Below, piece by piece: positions 10,732 through 20,822 of a stretch of 64,000 bases of DNA. Source of the DNA: Perkinsus marinus ATCC 50983 (lineage: Eukaryota; Perkinsozoa; Perkinsida; Perkinsidae); assembly GCF_000006405.1 (NCBI RefSeq), contig NW_003209596.1:253755-317754 (forward strand). Direction: 5' to 3'. The stretch's first letter is position 1, and the number at the start of each line of letters is the position of its first letter. Under the pieces are notes generated by a model. That model did not search any database and was not told the origin of the DNA. It saw nothing but the letters and a program-made list of their open reading frames with translations. The position numbers and the translations under genes were made by a program.

Positions 10732-11559
10732 ATGTCTAACACAGCGACTGAGGTGGTAGAGCTGGGCTCTAGCTCTGAGGACAGTGATGATTCGATAGAG
10801 AAGCTTCCAGCGCCGAAACGACTCAGGAAAGGACCGCAAGAGAGTGTAATGTTAAGGGGCGATTCTGCGTTAGACCGATGGCCGCTGGACCACGAGGGGT
10901 CCTGGTTGACGTATCTGCCGAAATTTGTGGAGAATCCTGCTGATGCATTGGAAGAAATGATAAATGAAGTTCCGTGGGAACAAGGGAGAGTTAAGATATT
11001 CGGAAAAGAGCATTTGGAACGGAGGCTGACTGCCTTCTATGCTGATGATGGACAGCAGTATAGGTAGTAGGTTGATACGAGTTCGTTGAGTAGAACTACG
11101 GTAAGATACTCTGGAGGGCCCCTGAGGGTACCTTCACCGTGGAGGCGGGGTCCGATCGTTATAGACCGCTTAAGGAAGGCCGTGGGTGAGGCATGTGGAC
11201 AAGAGTTCAACTGTTGTGTACTTAACTACTACCGGGACGGGTCTGATAGTATTGGATTGCACTCGGACGATGAGAAAGTCCTTGGAGTGAACCCATCAAT
11301 TGCGTGCGTGTCCCTTGGGGCCGAGCGAGACTTTGTCCTGGACGCCAAGAGGGATAAGAAGAAGGTACTGTCATTAGGGTGGCTAATGCGGCAGCCAGGG
11401 GAGTCCATGTAGGTGCAGCTAACGCCGCGCAGTGGGTCGCTGTTGGTGATGGGAGGCAGCACACAAAAGCTGTGGAAGCACAGTGTGCCGTCTCGAAAGA
11501 GGGAACACCGTCCGAGGGTCAGTCTCACATTCCGCTATGCATTCTGGAAGAGCAATTAG
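10732..11559 (+). CDS. AlkB-like Fe(II)/2-oxoglutarate dioxygenase
   Basis: Three exons (10732-11063, 11094-11364, 11413-11559; introns 30 and 48 bp) encode 249 residues. The catalytic core is clear: FNCCVLNYYRDGSDSIGLHS then DDE, giving the HxD iron ligands, followed by IACVSLGAERDFVL. In the last exon SGSLLVMGGSTQKLWKHSVP supplies the second iron-binding histidine, and RVSLTFR the 2-oxoglutarate-binding arginine. This order matches ALKBH2/ALKBH3-type enzymes that oxidatively remove alkyl groups from DNA or RNA bases. The first 50 residues are acidic (SSSEDSDDSIEKL) with a basic patch (PKRLRK) that might be a nuclear signal. Substrate cannot be told from sequence. Confidence 0.9.
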
Positions 11560-11785
11560 TCTGTTGACATCATTCATCTGTTTGGTTTCTGCTTGTTATA
11601 AGGTTGAGTTTTCACCCAGTCAAAAACGCGTGAAAAACGAGTGGGAGATGGAGGCTTTCCTCCGTGCGATTCAAAGCGCCTCTCGCCACACGACGAGACG
11701 TAAAGTACTCTCATCCGTCTCGTCACTTTGTTGTCTCAACCTTCACCAAAGAAGACACGAGAATCCGTCACAATCCTCGTACTTC

Positions 11786-12940
11786 ATGTCATCAATCCCC
11801 AGAGTTCTCACTCCGGTGATTATATTCATACAGCGGCTGGTCTATGCCGAAGTCTACCTCCCAATTGAGGGTGGCTCTGTTGTGATGGAATTCGACGGTC
11901 AAAAACAGCGTTTGACAGTGGACACTGGCAGTCAGGTTTTGTTCGTTGTGTACAAGGAGTGGTATGAGAAAACTTATATCGGGAAAAGCTGTGCGGCACT
12001 GCCATCAGGATGCTATTCCTGTCCGGATGACTGTGACCTACATCGAGCCTCTCGAAAATTCAGCGTTGGTTTTGGTGATAAGACTGAGGTTATTTTCGTC
12101 ATGCATGAGGGAACGATAAAGGTGGGCGATCGAGTGCTCCACAAGGCAACTTTCGGGCTCATCATTGGTTTTAACGCAGCATCGCCTGATGAAGAACCCC
12201 ATGGCCTTGTCGGTTTGGGCCAGTCTTATCACCCAGGTGCAGTTCAGTCATTTGTCTTTCAACTCTACGAAGCTAGAATAATCAATGAGAAGTCATTCAG
12301 TGTGTGTACTCCTGGGAAGGGGACACATCTCGATGGAATCCTGACTCTCGGCGGGAAGGGTTCTTGTGAAGTTGGCGCGATGAAGTCCATCAAACTGATG
12401 CAGCCTATAGTGTCAATAGCTCCCTATCAAGTACGTCTTGGCAGGATAAGCGTAGCGACTGAGAATTCCATGTTCATCGAAGTTCACAATTCACCCGCAA
12501 TACTCGATACTGGAGACGCTCTTATTCGGCTTCCGGCGAAACATTTTACAAAGTTCATTCGGATGCTGGAGAGGACAGGGGACTCCCCGGGAGGTTACGA
12601 GGGATTAGTCCACAATACTCGCCTGAAGGACATGCCGATCATCCAATTCGATCTTGGTGACGAGGGTGCTGAGGCCTGTTTGGTGCTGCCCCCTGCGGAC
12701 TACACCGAAGCGTACTCGAGTCTGTGGCGCATGCTGGCCATTGAGCCTACCGACTCTGACACTGTGTCTCTCGGCATGCCCTTCTTCAGGACGTATTATA
12801 CTTATTTCAACCTACATAACTCTACGGTGGAAGTGGGCCAGTACCGGTCGCAGCGGCAGAGATCGACCTCTGCGAGAACCCCAAGATACGTACAGAATAC
12901 TTTTGAAAAGCTAAATTCATCACTGCTACCATGGTTGTGA
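11786..12940 (+). CDS. Secreted pepsin-like aspartic protease 1
   Basis: A single open frame encodes 384 residues from the ATG at 11786. That start places a hydrophobic signal-like segment (VLTPVIIFIQRLVYA) at the N-terminus. Both catalytic motifs of the pepsin family A1 are present: RLTVDTGSQVLFV (about residue 50) and SPAILDTGDALIRLP (about residue 240). Flap-like and late motifs include GLVGLGQSYH and SLGMPFFRTYYTYFNL. A Cys-rich insert (CAALPSGCYSCPDDC) follows the first motif and is shared with the second protease of this window. It is probably secreted or in an endolysosomal compartment. The frame is open further upstream but without a useful ATG. The C-terminal 40 residues are basic and Ser-rich. 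Confidence 0.85.
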   Translation: MSSIPRVLTPVIIFIQRLVYAEVYLPIEGGSVVMEFDGQKQRLTVDTGSQVLFVVYKEWYEKTYIGKSCAALPSGCYSCPDDCDLHRASRKFSVGFGDKTEVIFVMHEGTIKVGDRVLHKATFGLIIGFNAASPDEEPHGLVGLGQSYHPGAVQSFVFQLYEARIINEKSFSVCTPGKGTHLDGILTLGGKGSCEVGAMKSIKLMQPIVSIAPYQVRLGRISVATENSMFIEVHNSPAILDTGDALIRLPAKHFTKFIRMLERTGDSPGGYEGLVHNTRLKDMPIIQFDLGDEGAEACLVLPPADYTEAYSSLWRMLAIEPTDSDTVSLGMPFFRTYYTYFNLHNSTVEVGQYRSQRQRSTSARTPRYVQNTFEKLNSSLLPWL

Positions 12941-13178
12941 ATCTATCTTACGAGATCATTGGGTTCATAGTGAGTAATATTGCCTTGTGGACTCGCATAT
13001 AGGATGAGACCTCTTAAGAGAGGAAGAGGATGCGGTTGAACTACATAGCTAGATCTCTCCACCTATTCATTAGGTAAATTCGCTGACTAGAGTGTCGCCG
13101 GTGAAAGATCCTTCGGGAGAGCATACAACACTGATAGTAGCTTCAGTATCAGTATAGTGGATTTCGTTCGCGTATAGT
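12941..13178. other. Intergenic, nothing recognised
   Basis: A short spacer between protease 1 and the Tourist-like MITE with no coding signal. Confidence 0.4.
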
Positions 13179-13529
13179 GGGCCTGTTTCACAAGGAGACT
13201 TAATTCAAGGCGCCTCAAATTTAGGAGCAACTTAAGGAGTTACTTAAGAATATATATTAAGGTACTTAAGGTTAATATAGGCTTAGGTTATACTTATAGG
13301 TTATAAGGCTTAATATACTTAAGGTATACTTAAGAAGTACTCAACTCATTTCACAACGTTCAGAAGCAGCTTAAGGAGCTCCTTAACTTGAGGTCCACTC
13401 AAGTACTCCTAAACTTGAGGCGCCTTAACGTGCTTACTTATGTAGTGAAATAGAATGTCCCAATCACTCAAGGTATACTTAAGGCGTCACCTAAGTTTAA
13501 GGCGCAATTTGCTCCTATGAAACAGGCCC
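13179..13529. mobile_element. Tourist-like (PIF/Harbinger-type) MITE
   Basis: The ends are inverted copies: GGGCCTGTTTCACAAGGA on the left and, reversed, GGGCCTGTTTCATAGGAG on the right. A 3-bp repeat AGT flanks both sides (13176-13178 and 13530-13532). GGGCC...TGTTT ends and 3-bp duplications fit PIF/Harbinger derivatives. The 351-bp body is AT-rich, packed with CTTAAG/TTAAGG motifs and has no coding capacity. Confidence 0.8.
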
Positions 13530-13663
13530 AGTCTTCAGGACATCCCACAACAAAGGAAAGGAAGCTATCAAAGTCTAACCAGATTGTCCTTGCTTGCTTG
13601 AAGTTCCTCCCCGAGCCTACTACTGAAACACTGCTCTATTCTTAATCACTGAAACCACAATTA

Positions 13664-13843
13664 TCATGAGTCTTTGTAGAAGGTCTCAGAGACACCTCTA
13701 GCCTGACCACGCGGCATCGGGATTGCCGATCGATTGGCGAGGAACTCGTCGTACTCCTTCTGTCTATGCTGGTCGTTGAATCTATATTTGATCATCAGAA
13801 AGAGCACTACTGCCGTTGCCAATGTTACCCCGCCAACAATCAT
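13664..13843 (-). CDS. Small single-pass membrane protein (hypothetical)
   Basis: A 59-residue frame begins at ATG 13843. It has one strong hydrophobic segment (MIVGGVTLATAVVLFLMI), then a basic, polar tail (KYRFNDQHRQKEYDEFLANR). The layout suggests a small mitochondrial or ER membrane protein with a cytosolic tail. The same frame is open upstream to 13933 without ATG, so a 5' exon may be missing. No family recognised. Confidence 0.4.
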   Translation of the reverse strand: MIVGGVTLATAVVLFLMIKYRFNDQHRQKEYDEFLANRSAIPMPRGQARGVSETFYKDS

Positions 13844-13982
13844 GCTCTGTCGCCTGAAGAGGATCCAACTGCATACTGAATCACACTCTAGGCGATCGCC
13901 CTTCAAATTCGCTACTACGGTTGGCACCCGCAATCACAATGAGCAACAGGTCAGCAAACAACTCGTTCAAATCTGCCGCGCG

Positions 13983-14127
13983 CAGTGTTGTTGTTCGCTT
14001 TCCTCAACTAAGCTCTGGAGTTTCCTCGCTAATCACAGAAGTTCATATCGGACGGAAATGTACAGAAACCAAAAGGAATTTCCCCTCTCATATTGTCACC
14101 GATACATGTGCATATTGACCTACACTG
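13983..14127 (+). mobile_element. Family A MITE
   Basis: The copy starts CAGTGTTGTTGTTCGCTTTC and ends CCTACACTG, with the internal AACTAAGCTCTGGAGTTTCC and ACATGTGCATATTGACC blocks of the family. No target duplication is recognisable. Confidence 0.75.
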
Positions 14128-14204
14128 CCAAACTGAATCCAGCTCATTCCACCAGTCAGTTGAAGACGACGAGCTACGAGGAAGTATGCAACCTGTAGCC
14201 CTTC

Positions 14205-14501
14205 TTACTGGTAAGTTATACGTTGAGGATGCATGGCTCGGTAATACGATGGAGTACCCGGCTTCCCTCTAGTATGAACACTTCCACCTCCTCCCCTATA
14301 ACATGCCGGATTCTTGATGTAGGCATCATACGCTGCCTCTTTGGTGTGAGCCCAACTCTCACTGACTTTAGCACCCGTTTCCGTCCTCTTGAAAGCCTTC
14401 AACTTCTCTGTGACCGATAGAGGTAATTTAAGAGAGCTTCGTAAGTGCTTTGCGACCGACCCTAGGTTGGTACCGTTGGGAAGTTTGATCTTAATCGGCA
14501 T
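14205..14501 (-). CDS. Small basic hypothetical protein
   Basis: A 98-residue frame from ATG 14501 (MPIKIKLPNGTNLGSVAKHL...) is Lys/Ser-rich with a Gly- and Tyr-containing tail. No domain recognised. The frame continues upstream to 14636 without a better start, so an upstream exon is possible. Support is limited to composition and length. Confidence 0.35.
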   Translation of the reverse strand: MPIKIKLPNGTNLGSVAKHLRSSLKLPLSVTEKLKAFKRTETGAKVSESWAHTKEAAYDAYIKNPACYRGGGGSVHTRGKPGTPSYYRAMHPQRITYQ

Positions 14502-15793
14502 GATACATAGGCATGAAAACTGCGAATGGAAGTCAGTTCCCAAATACACTGCCACAATGCCTACGCTCTTGCCGACAGCAACTCTCGCCCTTGTGAGAAG
14601 CACGTTAAATCGATCAGCAAACAATTCGATGAGCATCGCTATGACCGGGCCAACGAATATACTATTAATGCGGGCGAAGTCATTGGGTATTCATTAGCCT
14701 CTTGCTCCTCCTGTCCTCGACCACTTGAGAGGCCCATCTACCATGATCCACGTAATGTATTATATTCTTCCCTGGGAGCGGATATAGTCAATCCAATAAG
14801 GACTAGAATGGGAGATACATTTGCCTAGTCATGCTTACCGTTGGTGTGAGCCCATAAGTCGATGACTGTGAGGCAGACCGGGCTGAATCAAATGGTGTCG
14901 CGCCCAGATGTACAGAGGAAACATATGTTAGAATAGTGTTGCCTGTCTGACTGCTTCGAGATCATCTGTGCAGATATCGGTCGATCTAGGAAGGAATACT
15001 AGTGGTGCTGGTGTCCTTCCCCCAACAGTTCGTCGCGTGTGCTAATCCAGCGTAACTTAGACCCAAGACCAGATGGTTGAGATTTAGCAGAATGATCGCT
15101 CCAGTACGTGGAATTGAGAAACGCTCCAAGCTGAGGTAAGCTTACAATCTGAGAGGCATATAAAGCTAACAAGCTATAGCAACGCAAGAAACAAGGAAAC
15201 GGCTACACGCAATGATCTTGCACTGCTTAGGATTTCTCAATGGGTTGTCGTACTTCTCAGGACGAGCGAGACTCCTTGTCTCTGCTGTGAGGGGCATCTT
15301 TACTCTTCTCCATCCTAGTCCATGCTCATTCAGCGCTATGCGTATATAATTCTGCAACGACTAGAAATGTTATGTGTGTCTCGCCATTTACTCGGGGTAC
15401 CTGCATCGTTTGCAAAGGTTTTCATTTCATTTGGCGAGGAACTGTAGGTGCTACCTCAGGATGATTTCTGTTCGCTAACTAGCGAGCATTTCAAGCACCG
15501 ACGCGCTGTTGCGCAAGACCTTGTTGACGCTCTGAACTTGAGGCGTTGATTCTCCCGTCTGTTCCGATACTTTTCACCAAAACCGGAATAGTTTCTATTC
15601 TTAACCATGGTATCCGCGCAGTTGAGTCGAGTTGGAGGCGTCCATTAAATGGACTTCTCCAACTCCATTCGACAGTGAGATGTTCCATTCAAGACGAGCA
15701 TCTCATATTTGTTACTGCCGAGTGCCTGCTACAGAGGAAGCCTTCCTCTGTACCTCGTAGAGAGAACTGAGACCTTAGCTTCCAGTTCTTCCT
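14502..15793. other. Intergenic with one strong hairpin
   Basis: About 1.3 kb without a convincing gene; frames on both strands look random. It includes a 37-bp inverted repeat at 15629-15665. Confidence 0.4.
15629..15665. repeat. Inverted repeat upstream of protease 2
   Basis: GAGTTGGAG..GTCCATT on the left pairs with AATGGAC..CTCCAACTC on the right, with a small internal mismatch. It lies about 130 bp before the start of protease 2 and could be a regulatory hairpin or a transposon remnant. Confidence 0.5.
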
Positions 15794-17095
15794 ATGATGG
15801 ATACATGGTTTGCCTCGTTCAGTCTCGCCTTTCTGGTCCTCCACGGGGCATCGGCTCCGCTACACTTAGACATCGACAACAACCTTGTGCCGATAACTCT
15901 CGATGGTCACACCGTCAAGTTGTTCCTCGATTCAGCCACACCTCATTGGCTCGTTATGTCCGGTGAGGCCTATGAGAAAGCACACGGCAAGGGAGCGTGT
16001 CGTGATCTGGAAACAGGATGCTATTTCTGCCCTCCTACACAGCCTTGTGATGATATCTCTGAACAGCCAGGGAAAACCATCACTTACCTCGATGGGGATA
16101 CGATGGAGTACATCAACCGTATTGGAACACTATCCATTGGCGAGGTGAGTGATATCGAAGTTAAATTTTTCCTCATTATCAGTTTTCGGAGCCCGTTACG
16201 GAAAATGCCGCCCAAGGGCATCTTGGGCTTAGCTCTAGGTGGAGAACAGCTTTCCATGCTAGAGCAGTTAAAATTGCATAAAGTTATCAGCGAAAACTCT
16301 GTGGCGATTGAAGCGAGGGAGACAGGCAGAGGCATAACCGGTAGACTATTTCTTGGCGATAGTCCGAAGAGTCTAACAGAACTCACTCCAGTGAAGTGCA
16401 CATCACACCCAACGTATTTCCACCGGTGTCTCGCTTCTCTGCGGTCCGAGGTTAAGCCAGTCCATCACCGGAATCGTCGTCGTAGGAGAGGCGCCTTCCG
16501 TGACCTCTCGGGCGTTTCCCGTCAACTCACGCACGTCGTTGTGGATACCGGAGCTTCGCTTTTGGCTCTCACAAATAGGGAGTACGAACTGATAATGAGT
16601 GAGATGAGATATAGGATGAGGAAATATGGCCCCTATCTATCCGAGCCCTTACGGGTGGATGAACTGGGTATGGTCTGGGTCGACTCACGAGCTTTACGCC
16701 ACCTTCCTGTGCTGAGTTTTGACTTGATCGACGACTCTGGTGCACGGCCTGTCCCTGTTAGGATCTCGCCGAGGCATTACATTCGTCAACACCTTTGGGG
16801 GGAATCTATGCTTGACCTACTCGTGACCTCGAACACCTTACTCAACCTTGGACACCCATTCTTCCGCGCCTACTATACGTTCTTGAACTTGGACAGCATG
16901 ATGCTCTATATCACTCCAAACGATGCTAGGCGGGTCACTTCGCCGCCGCGCTTATCGACTCAGAACGGTGTTGAATTACTCCACTCCTCGGGGCCTGCTC
17001 CGGATGACGCACTACCGCAGTCGCACGGCTTACGACGAACTTTGTTGGACGAAGGCTCGAGGCCAATTTCGAAGCGGCGGAGACTCGATCCCTAA
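15794..17095 (+). CDS. Secreted aspartic-protease-like protein 2, altered first site
   Basis: One open frame encodes 433 residues. A signal peptide (MMDTWFASFSLAFLVLHGAS) is followed by a pepsin-like fold. The second catalytic motif is intact (THVVVDTGASLLALT, about residue 255), but the first reads VKLFLDSATPHWLV: the Asp is kept while the usual DTG has become DSA. The Cys-rich insert (CRDLETGCYFCPPTQPC) and NLGHPFFRAYYTFLNL match protease 1, so the two are paralogues. The protein also carries a basic insert (HHRNRRRRRGAF) and a long basic tail ending SKRRRLDP. It may be a weak or inactive enzyme, or an enzyme with changed pH optimum; sequence alone cannot decide. Confidence 0.85.
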   Translation: MMDTWFASFSLAFLVLHGASAPLHLDIDNNLVPITLDGHTVKLFLDSATPHWLVMSGEAYEKAHGKGACRDLETGCYFCPPTQPCDDISEQPGKTITYLDGDTMEYINRIGTLSIGEVSDIEVKFFLIISFRSPLRKMPPKGILGLALGGEQLSMLEQLKLHKVISENSVAIEARETGRGITGRLFLGDSPKSLTELTPVKCTSHPTYFHRCLASLRSEVKPVHHRNRRRRRGAFRDLSGVSRQLTHVVVDTGASLLALTNREYELIMSEMRYRMRKYGPYLSEPLRVDELGMVWVDSRALRHLPVLSFDLIDDSGARPVPVRISPRHYIRQHLWGESMLDLLVTSNTLLNLGHPFFRAYYTFLNLDSMMLYITPNDARRVTSPPRLSTQNGVELLHSSGPAPDDALPQSHGLRRTLLDEGSRPISKRRRLDP

Positions 17096-18654
17096 GGCTT
17101 AGGGCCTTCTCCGCGACTATGTTTGATCGATGTGCATCCGGCGTCGGCAGCATCGGCACGATACATCATAGTTTTTTCCGTGTGCTATCGATGCTCGCGC
17201 TCTTGATCTTATCTAAGGATGGATCTGAAGGCGAGTCGCCTTCGGTGTCCGCGCATGTGTGCTCTTTGTTGAGGTGTCTGTCGATGTTCGCTGAGCTCTA
17301 GAGAGTTGTGCTGTTAGTTTGACCGATAGGCTGAGGGTGCTCCCCAGTGACATGGTCTCAATTGAACGATGAGCACAGGCGACACTGAACCGCTGAACGC
17401 AACCCATTCGGCTCGCCACTGGCGAGTCGCCAGGGAACTCCTTAGGAATTTTGGCCTTTTCCGACTGCTCAAGACGTACATTGAAACTAACTGCTCCATC
17501 CTAGTGAGATTTAGTGTGGGGCCCATACCGTGGGAATAAGCTGACCTATCTTGCGCCTTCCAAGATTCAGTGACTAAATTTCAGTCTTGCATACCATTAG
17601 CCTGGTATCTAATCTAATCACACGAGAACGCAATGGCTCTTGGAACATATTACTTCTCATTTTGGTGGATATAAAATGATGGCAGGCTAAGTTGCGCTTC
17701 TGACCTCGGGGGCCAGAGATTCGATGGAGGCGTTGTATTTTCTCTATAGTTCACAACGGTCGGCCGAAAGTTGAGTTGGAAGGACATCCTCGACGACTTG
17801 ATCACCAAGTCTTGATGAGGTCCTGGACACTTCCCGTCCAAGATGAATAGAGCAAATTGTTATATTCAACTGATCATCCAGGCGGCTTAGATGATCAGTT
17901 TGTTTCCTGGTCACCAGAACAGGAACAGAATGTCCGTGAGGTTCCACTCTTTCGCTCCGTTGCGGACCGAGTAATTCACTGCGAACTTGGTGTCGTGGGA
18001 AACTCAAGCGCGTGACACTCTCACTTGAGCTAGCGAGCCTCTAACAGCCCGTTAGTAACGGACCATTCTCCGACGAGAGATTCCCTCGATTCAGCGGATA
18101 TCACTCCTCTGCCTTCACTCCGAAACTCCTGACAGTAATCCGGTCGTGTTGTTAGTAGACATTTCCCTCAGTTCCTTTGATTTTATCGACTTATGGTAGA
18201 AGAGTGGGAACGTCGTTCGAAACAGTTCATGATGGGGATGAATATGGGTGGAACAGTTTTGGGGATCGCGGAGAACTCTATGAGGAGTCCCGATTTCGCT
18301 GGATGCGGGGACTATTGGTTGACTCATTGTATTCCACTCTACCTTCTGTACAATGCAGATGCACCCGCATTGGGTGCACTGCAGGAATGCACGCAGTGGA
18401 AAGCACGAACTGCGCGAAGTGCGATGCTCTCACTGCACTTCACGAGTGTAAAGCGCGGTTGAGCGCTAAGCACTTGACCCATTGCGTGTGATTACGTGCA
18501 CTGTGTGATATGTGGAGTACATTGTGTGAACTACACTACACGTCCACATGCACGTCCATTATGATGAATCATCATTGATGATCCACCGTAGTCATTTCGC
18601 GCGCTAATGCACATTCGTAAGCATACCATAATGGTATACTCACAAAAGAGTATA
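17096..18654. other. Intergenic, no supported gene
   Basis: About 1.5 kb in which I found no exon with consistent splice sites. The right part holds a run of short GTGCAC-type motifs (18352-18560). Confidence 0.45.
18352..18560. repeat. Array of short GTGCAC/TGCAC motifs
   Basis: TGCAC, GTGCAC or CACTGC variants recur about every 10-15 bp, including a hairpin TGCACCCGCATTGGGTGCA. The spacing is irregular, so it is not a simple tandem repeat. Function unknown. Confidence 0.45.
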
Positions 18655-19149
18655 TCCTAAAAGCCGTTTTTAGGTTTTTAGTAAAACGAAAAACGTTTTT
18701 TAACGAAAAACGTTTTTTGCGACACGAACATCAATATTCACATTATCATGATGGACATCGTTATCTTCTGTATATCTATCTTCTCGCCATTCTTAGTCTT
18801 TTCTTCTTCTTTTTTCTTCTCTCTCTTCTTCTTCACCAAAGTCGATTTGCCGTGCCAGCCCTTGTAGTCGCGAGCTTCTTGGGGTCACTCGCTCCGGTTC
18901 TCTCTCCGGTCTCCCCGGAATACGTCCTGCAGGCGTTCCGGTGGCTGCCCCGTCTCCCTCGAACCACGTCAGGGGGTTGCGGGGGCGGGCCGGGCTGGGC
19001 TTCCGGCGGAGGAGGGCTCACTTGGCGGAGGAACCTCTGGCGTCGGTAAATCTTCTTCAGGCCATTGCGGGGAAAGGGACGGAGGAGTGGGGGGCTCTAT
19101 CCTGGCACTCACTCCTCGTGGCAGATCATCCACGAACTCGTGAAAACCC

Positions 19150-19370
19150 TCTAATACTACTCTGGAACCCGCGGAGGCCGACCAGATAGATGATGTCGAG
19201 GTGGAGTTAGTGGCCGGAGGAGGTGAGGACTGGTGTGCCTGGGAGGACGAGCAGGCCGACCGAATAGATGATGTCGGAGTGGAGTTAGTCGCCGTGGGAG
19301 GTGAAGACCGCTGTGACTGGGAGGACGAGGAGACCGGGCAGGGGGGTGATGTCGAGGTGGAGTTAGCAGG
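19150..19370. repeat. Tandem repeat of about 78 bp, 2.5 copies
   Basis: GATGATGTCGAGGTGGAGTT and its variants recur about every 78 bp. On the plus strand it reads as an acidic repeat, on the minus strand as Pro/His/Arg-rich. The minus frame could be a C-terminal tail of the neighbouring gene. Confidence 0.6.
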
Positions 19371-19752
19371 TAGTTCCCCAAAACCCTACCCGGACTCCTT
19401 AACCTGTGACGCCTACCGTCTCGTTCTACCTCGTATTCGGGTAGGTAAGGACGAGCACGGGGGCCACGACGCGGTTCAAGGTCACGGACGGCAGGATCAG
19501 GGCCCCGATCTTGAAGGCGAGGTCGATGGGCGGCTTCACGGTCGGAATGGACTGAGTGGTCCGATCCCGACTGCCCAGAAGCTGTACGTCTGAAAAAGAG
19601 GCACAATCAAAGACCTTCCAACCCGAACGTGTGTTTGCCTTACTCGCTTCCAGCCTCTCCTTCCATGATCCTTACATTCCCTGCAAGGATCTGCGACGCC
19701 TTGGGGAGGTTGGCCTCGATGGTTGAGTCCAATCTCCCGGGCGCGTGGAGGT

Positions 19753-20725
19753 TCACGTAGGTTCCATGAACTCTCCCCAGCCGAACATGTCGGCTGTGCG
19801 CCCGCGTCGCTTCCAACCGGGACTCCTCGAGAGCAGCCAAGTTGTACGACCCGAATACTGTTGTTGAAACAGTAGGGGCCGTACGTCTTGACTGAGCTCT
19901 CCTCCCTTCTTCCGCTCTTGAAGAGCGGCTCTTCCCTCCAGGGCTCTAGCAGCCATGTTGGACACTAGAGCGTCTTGCAAACGAACTACCTGAAAAGGAA
20001 ACAATTTTGGAGTGTTCCTTCGGATTCGTGTTTCTTACCGCTCTAGGTCGGATCGTACCGAATCTTTGCACTTCCACCTGCTCCCACAGGCCGAGATACT
20101 TCAACCATTTGACGGCTGAAGTCGCGGCACTGTAAAGAGCGTCGTAATCGCCTCGTGCCAATCCACCTTCTGGAATGTTAAGTAACCTTCTCAGAAAGGT
20201 GTTGGCATGGTGGTCATGCAAGAATACCTGAGGAAAAGGGTTTTGGATCTAGGGTTCGGGATAGGCTTCGGACTTACCAGCCTATCTTCGGGCGTAGCTC
20301 GACTGCGAGCAGTCAGTTGCGCCGGTCTGACGCTCCACAAACGGAGAAGATCGTGGAGCACAATTGGAGAGAGTCTGTTAAACTCCCTCTTCTTGTGTCC
20401 AGCAAACCTCCGAATGTTTAAGTCGATATACGACTTAGGAGCATCGGAATCGGCGTACCATAACTCATGAGTCACGAGCTTCGCACGAAGGTCGTCCCAG
20501 TTTTGACCTCGTCGAAAATACTCCAGGGCCCTAAGAAAGTAAGTATCCCGAACCCGAACCCGAACCCTTAAACCCTTACCTTCTTGCTACATATCCCTGC
20601 CTGCCGGAGTGCAATCCGAAAAACTTTACCCCGTAGCCAGCACGCTCGCATTTGCGCACCCAACAAATCCGGTTCGAGCGCGTGGCCGTCATAATCGGGA
20701 AAAAGTAAAACGGATCCGGCTCCAT
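19753..20725 (-). CDS. Unknown spliced gene inside inverted-repeat unit
   Basis: Four exons (20725-20580, 20530-20278, 20227-20039, 19989-19753) join in phase to 274 residues. Each intron has good ends (GTAAGG, GTAAGT, GTAAGA donors). The start ATG lies eight bases inside the shared inverted-repeat block. The protein is basic and helical, with stretches such as HDLLRLWSVRPAQLTARSRA, HDHHANTFLRRLLNIPEG, SAVKWLKYLGLWEQVEVQRF and LEGRAALQERKKGG. I do not recognise it. An alternative frame continues beyond 19753 with another GTAAGG donor at about 19640 and a Pro/Arg-rich exon reaching 19157, so a longer isoform or a frameshift is possible. Being flush with the repeat makes it a candidate element-encoded protein. 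Confidence 0.55.
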
Positions 20726-20822
20726 AGTTCGTGTCGCAAAAAAAAATTCACGAAAAAAAGTTTTTTAACTAACGAAAAACGTTAGTGAACGTTTTTAGTA
20801 AAACGTTTTTAAAAAACGTACA

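Larger units (their letters stand above)
18655..20822. mobile_element. 2.2-kb unit with AT-rich inverted terminal repeats
   Basis: The left end (about 18655-18732) and right end (about 20728-20822) are rough inverted copies. Both are built from CGAAAAACGTTTTT-type palindromes and AGTAAAACG, and end inwards with the shared block TTTTTTGCGACACGAAC. Between them lie a spliced gene on the minus strand and a GC-rich, repeat-containing stretch. This is the architecture of a DNA transposon or captured gene unit, but no transposase motif was recognised and no target duplication was found, so the class is open. Confidence 0.45.

Noticed and set aside
19201-19593. Acidic plus-strand frame as a gene
   Set aside because: It is a repeat-derived frame, and the neighbouring spliced gene supports the minus strand; a plus-strand product cannot be excluded but has no splice or start support.
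20540-20579. CCCGAACCCGAACCC and AAACCCTTA runs as internal telomere repeats
   Set aside because: They lie inside an intron whose removal keeps frame on the minus strand, and there are only a few imperfect units.
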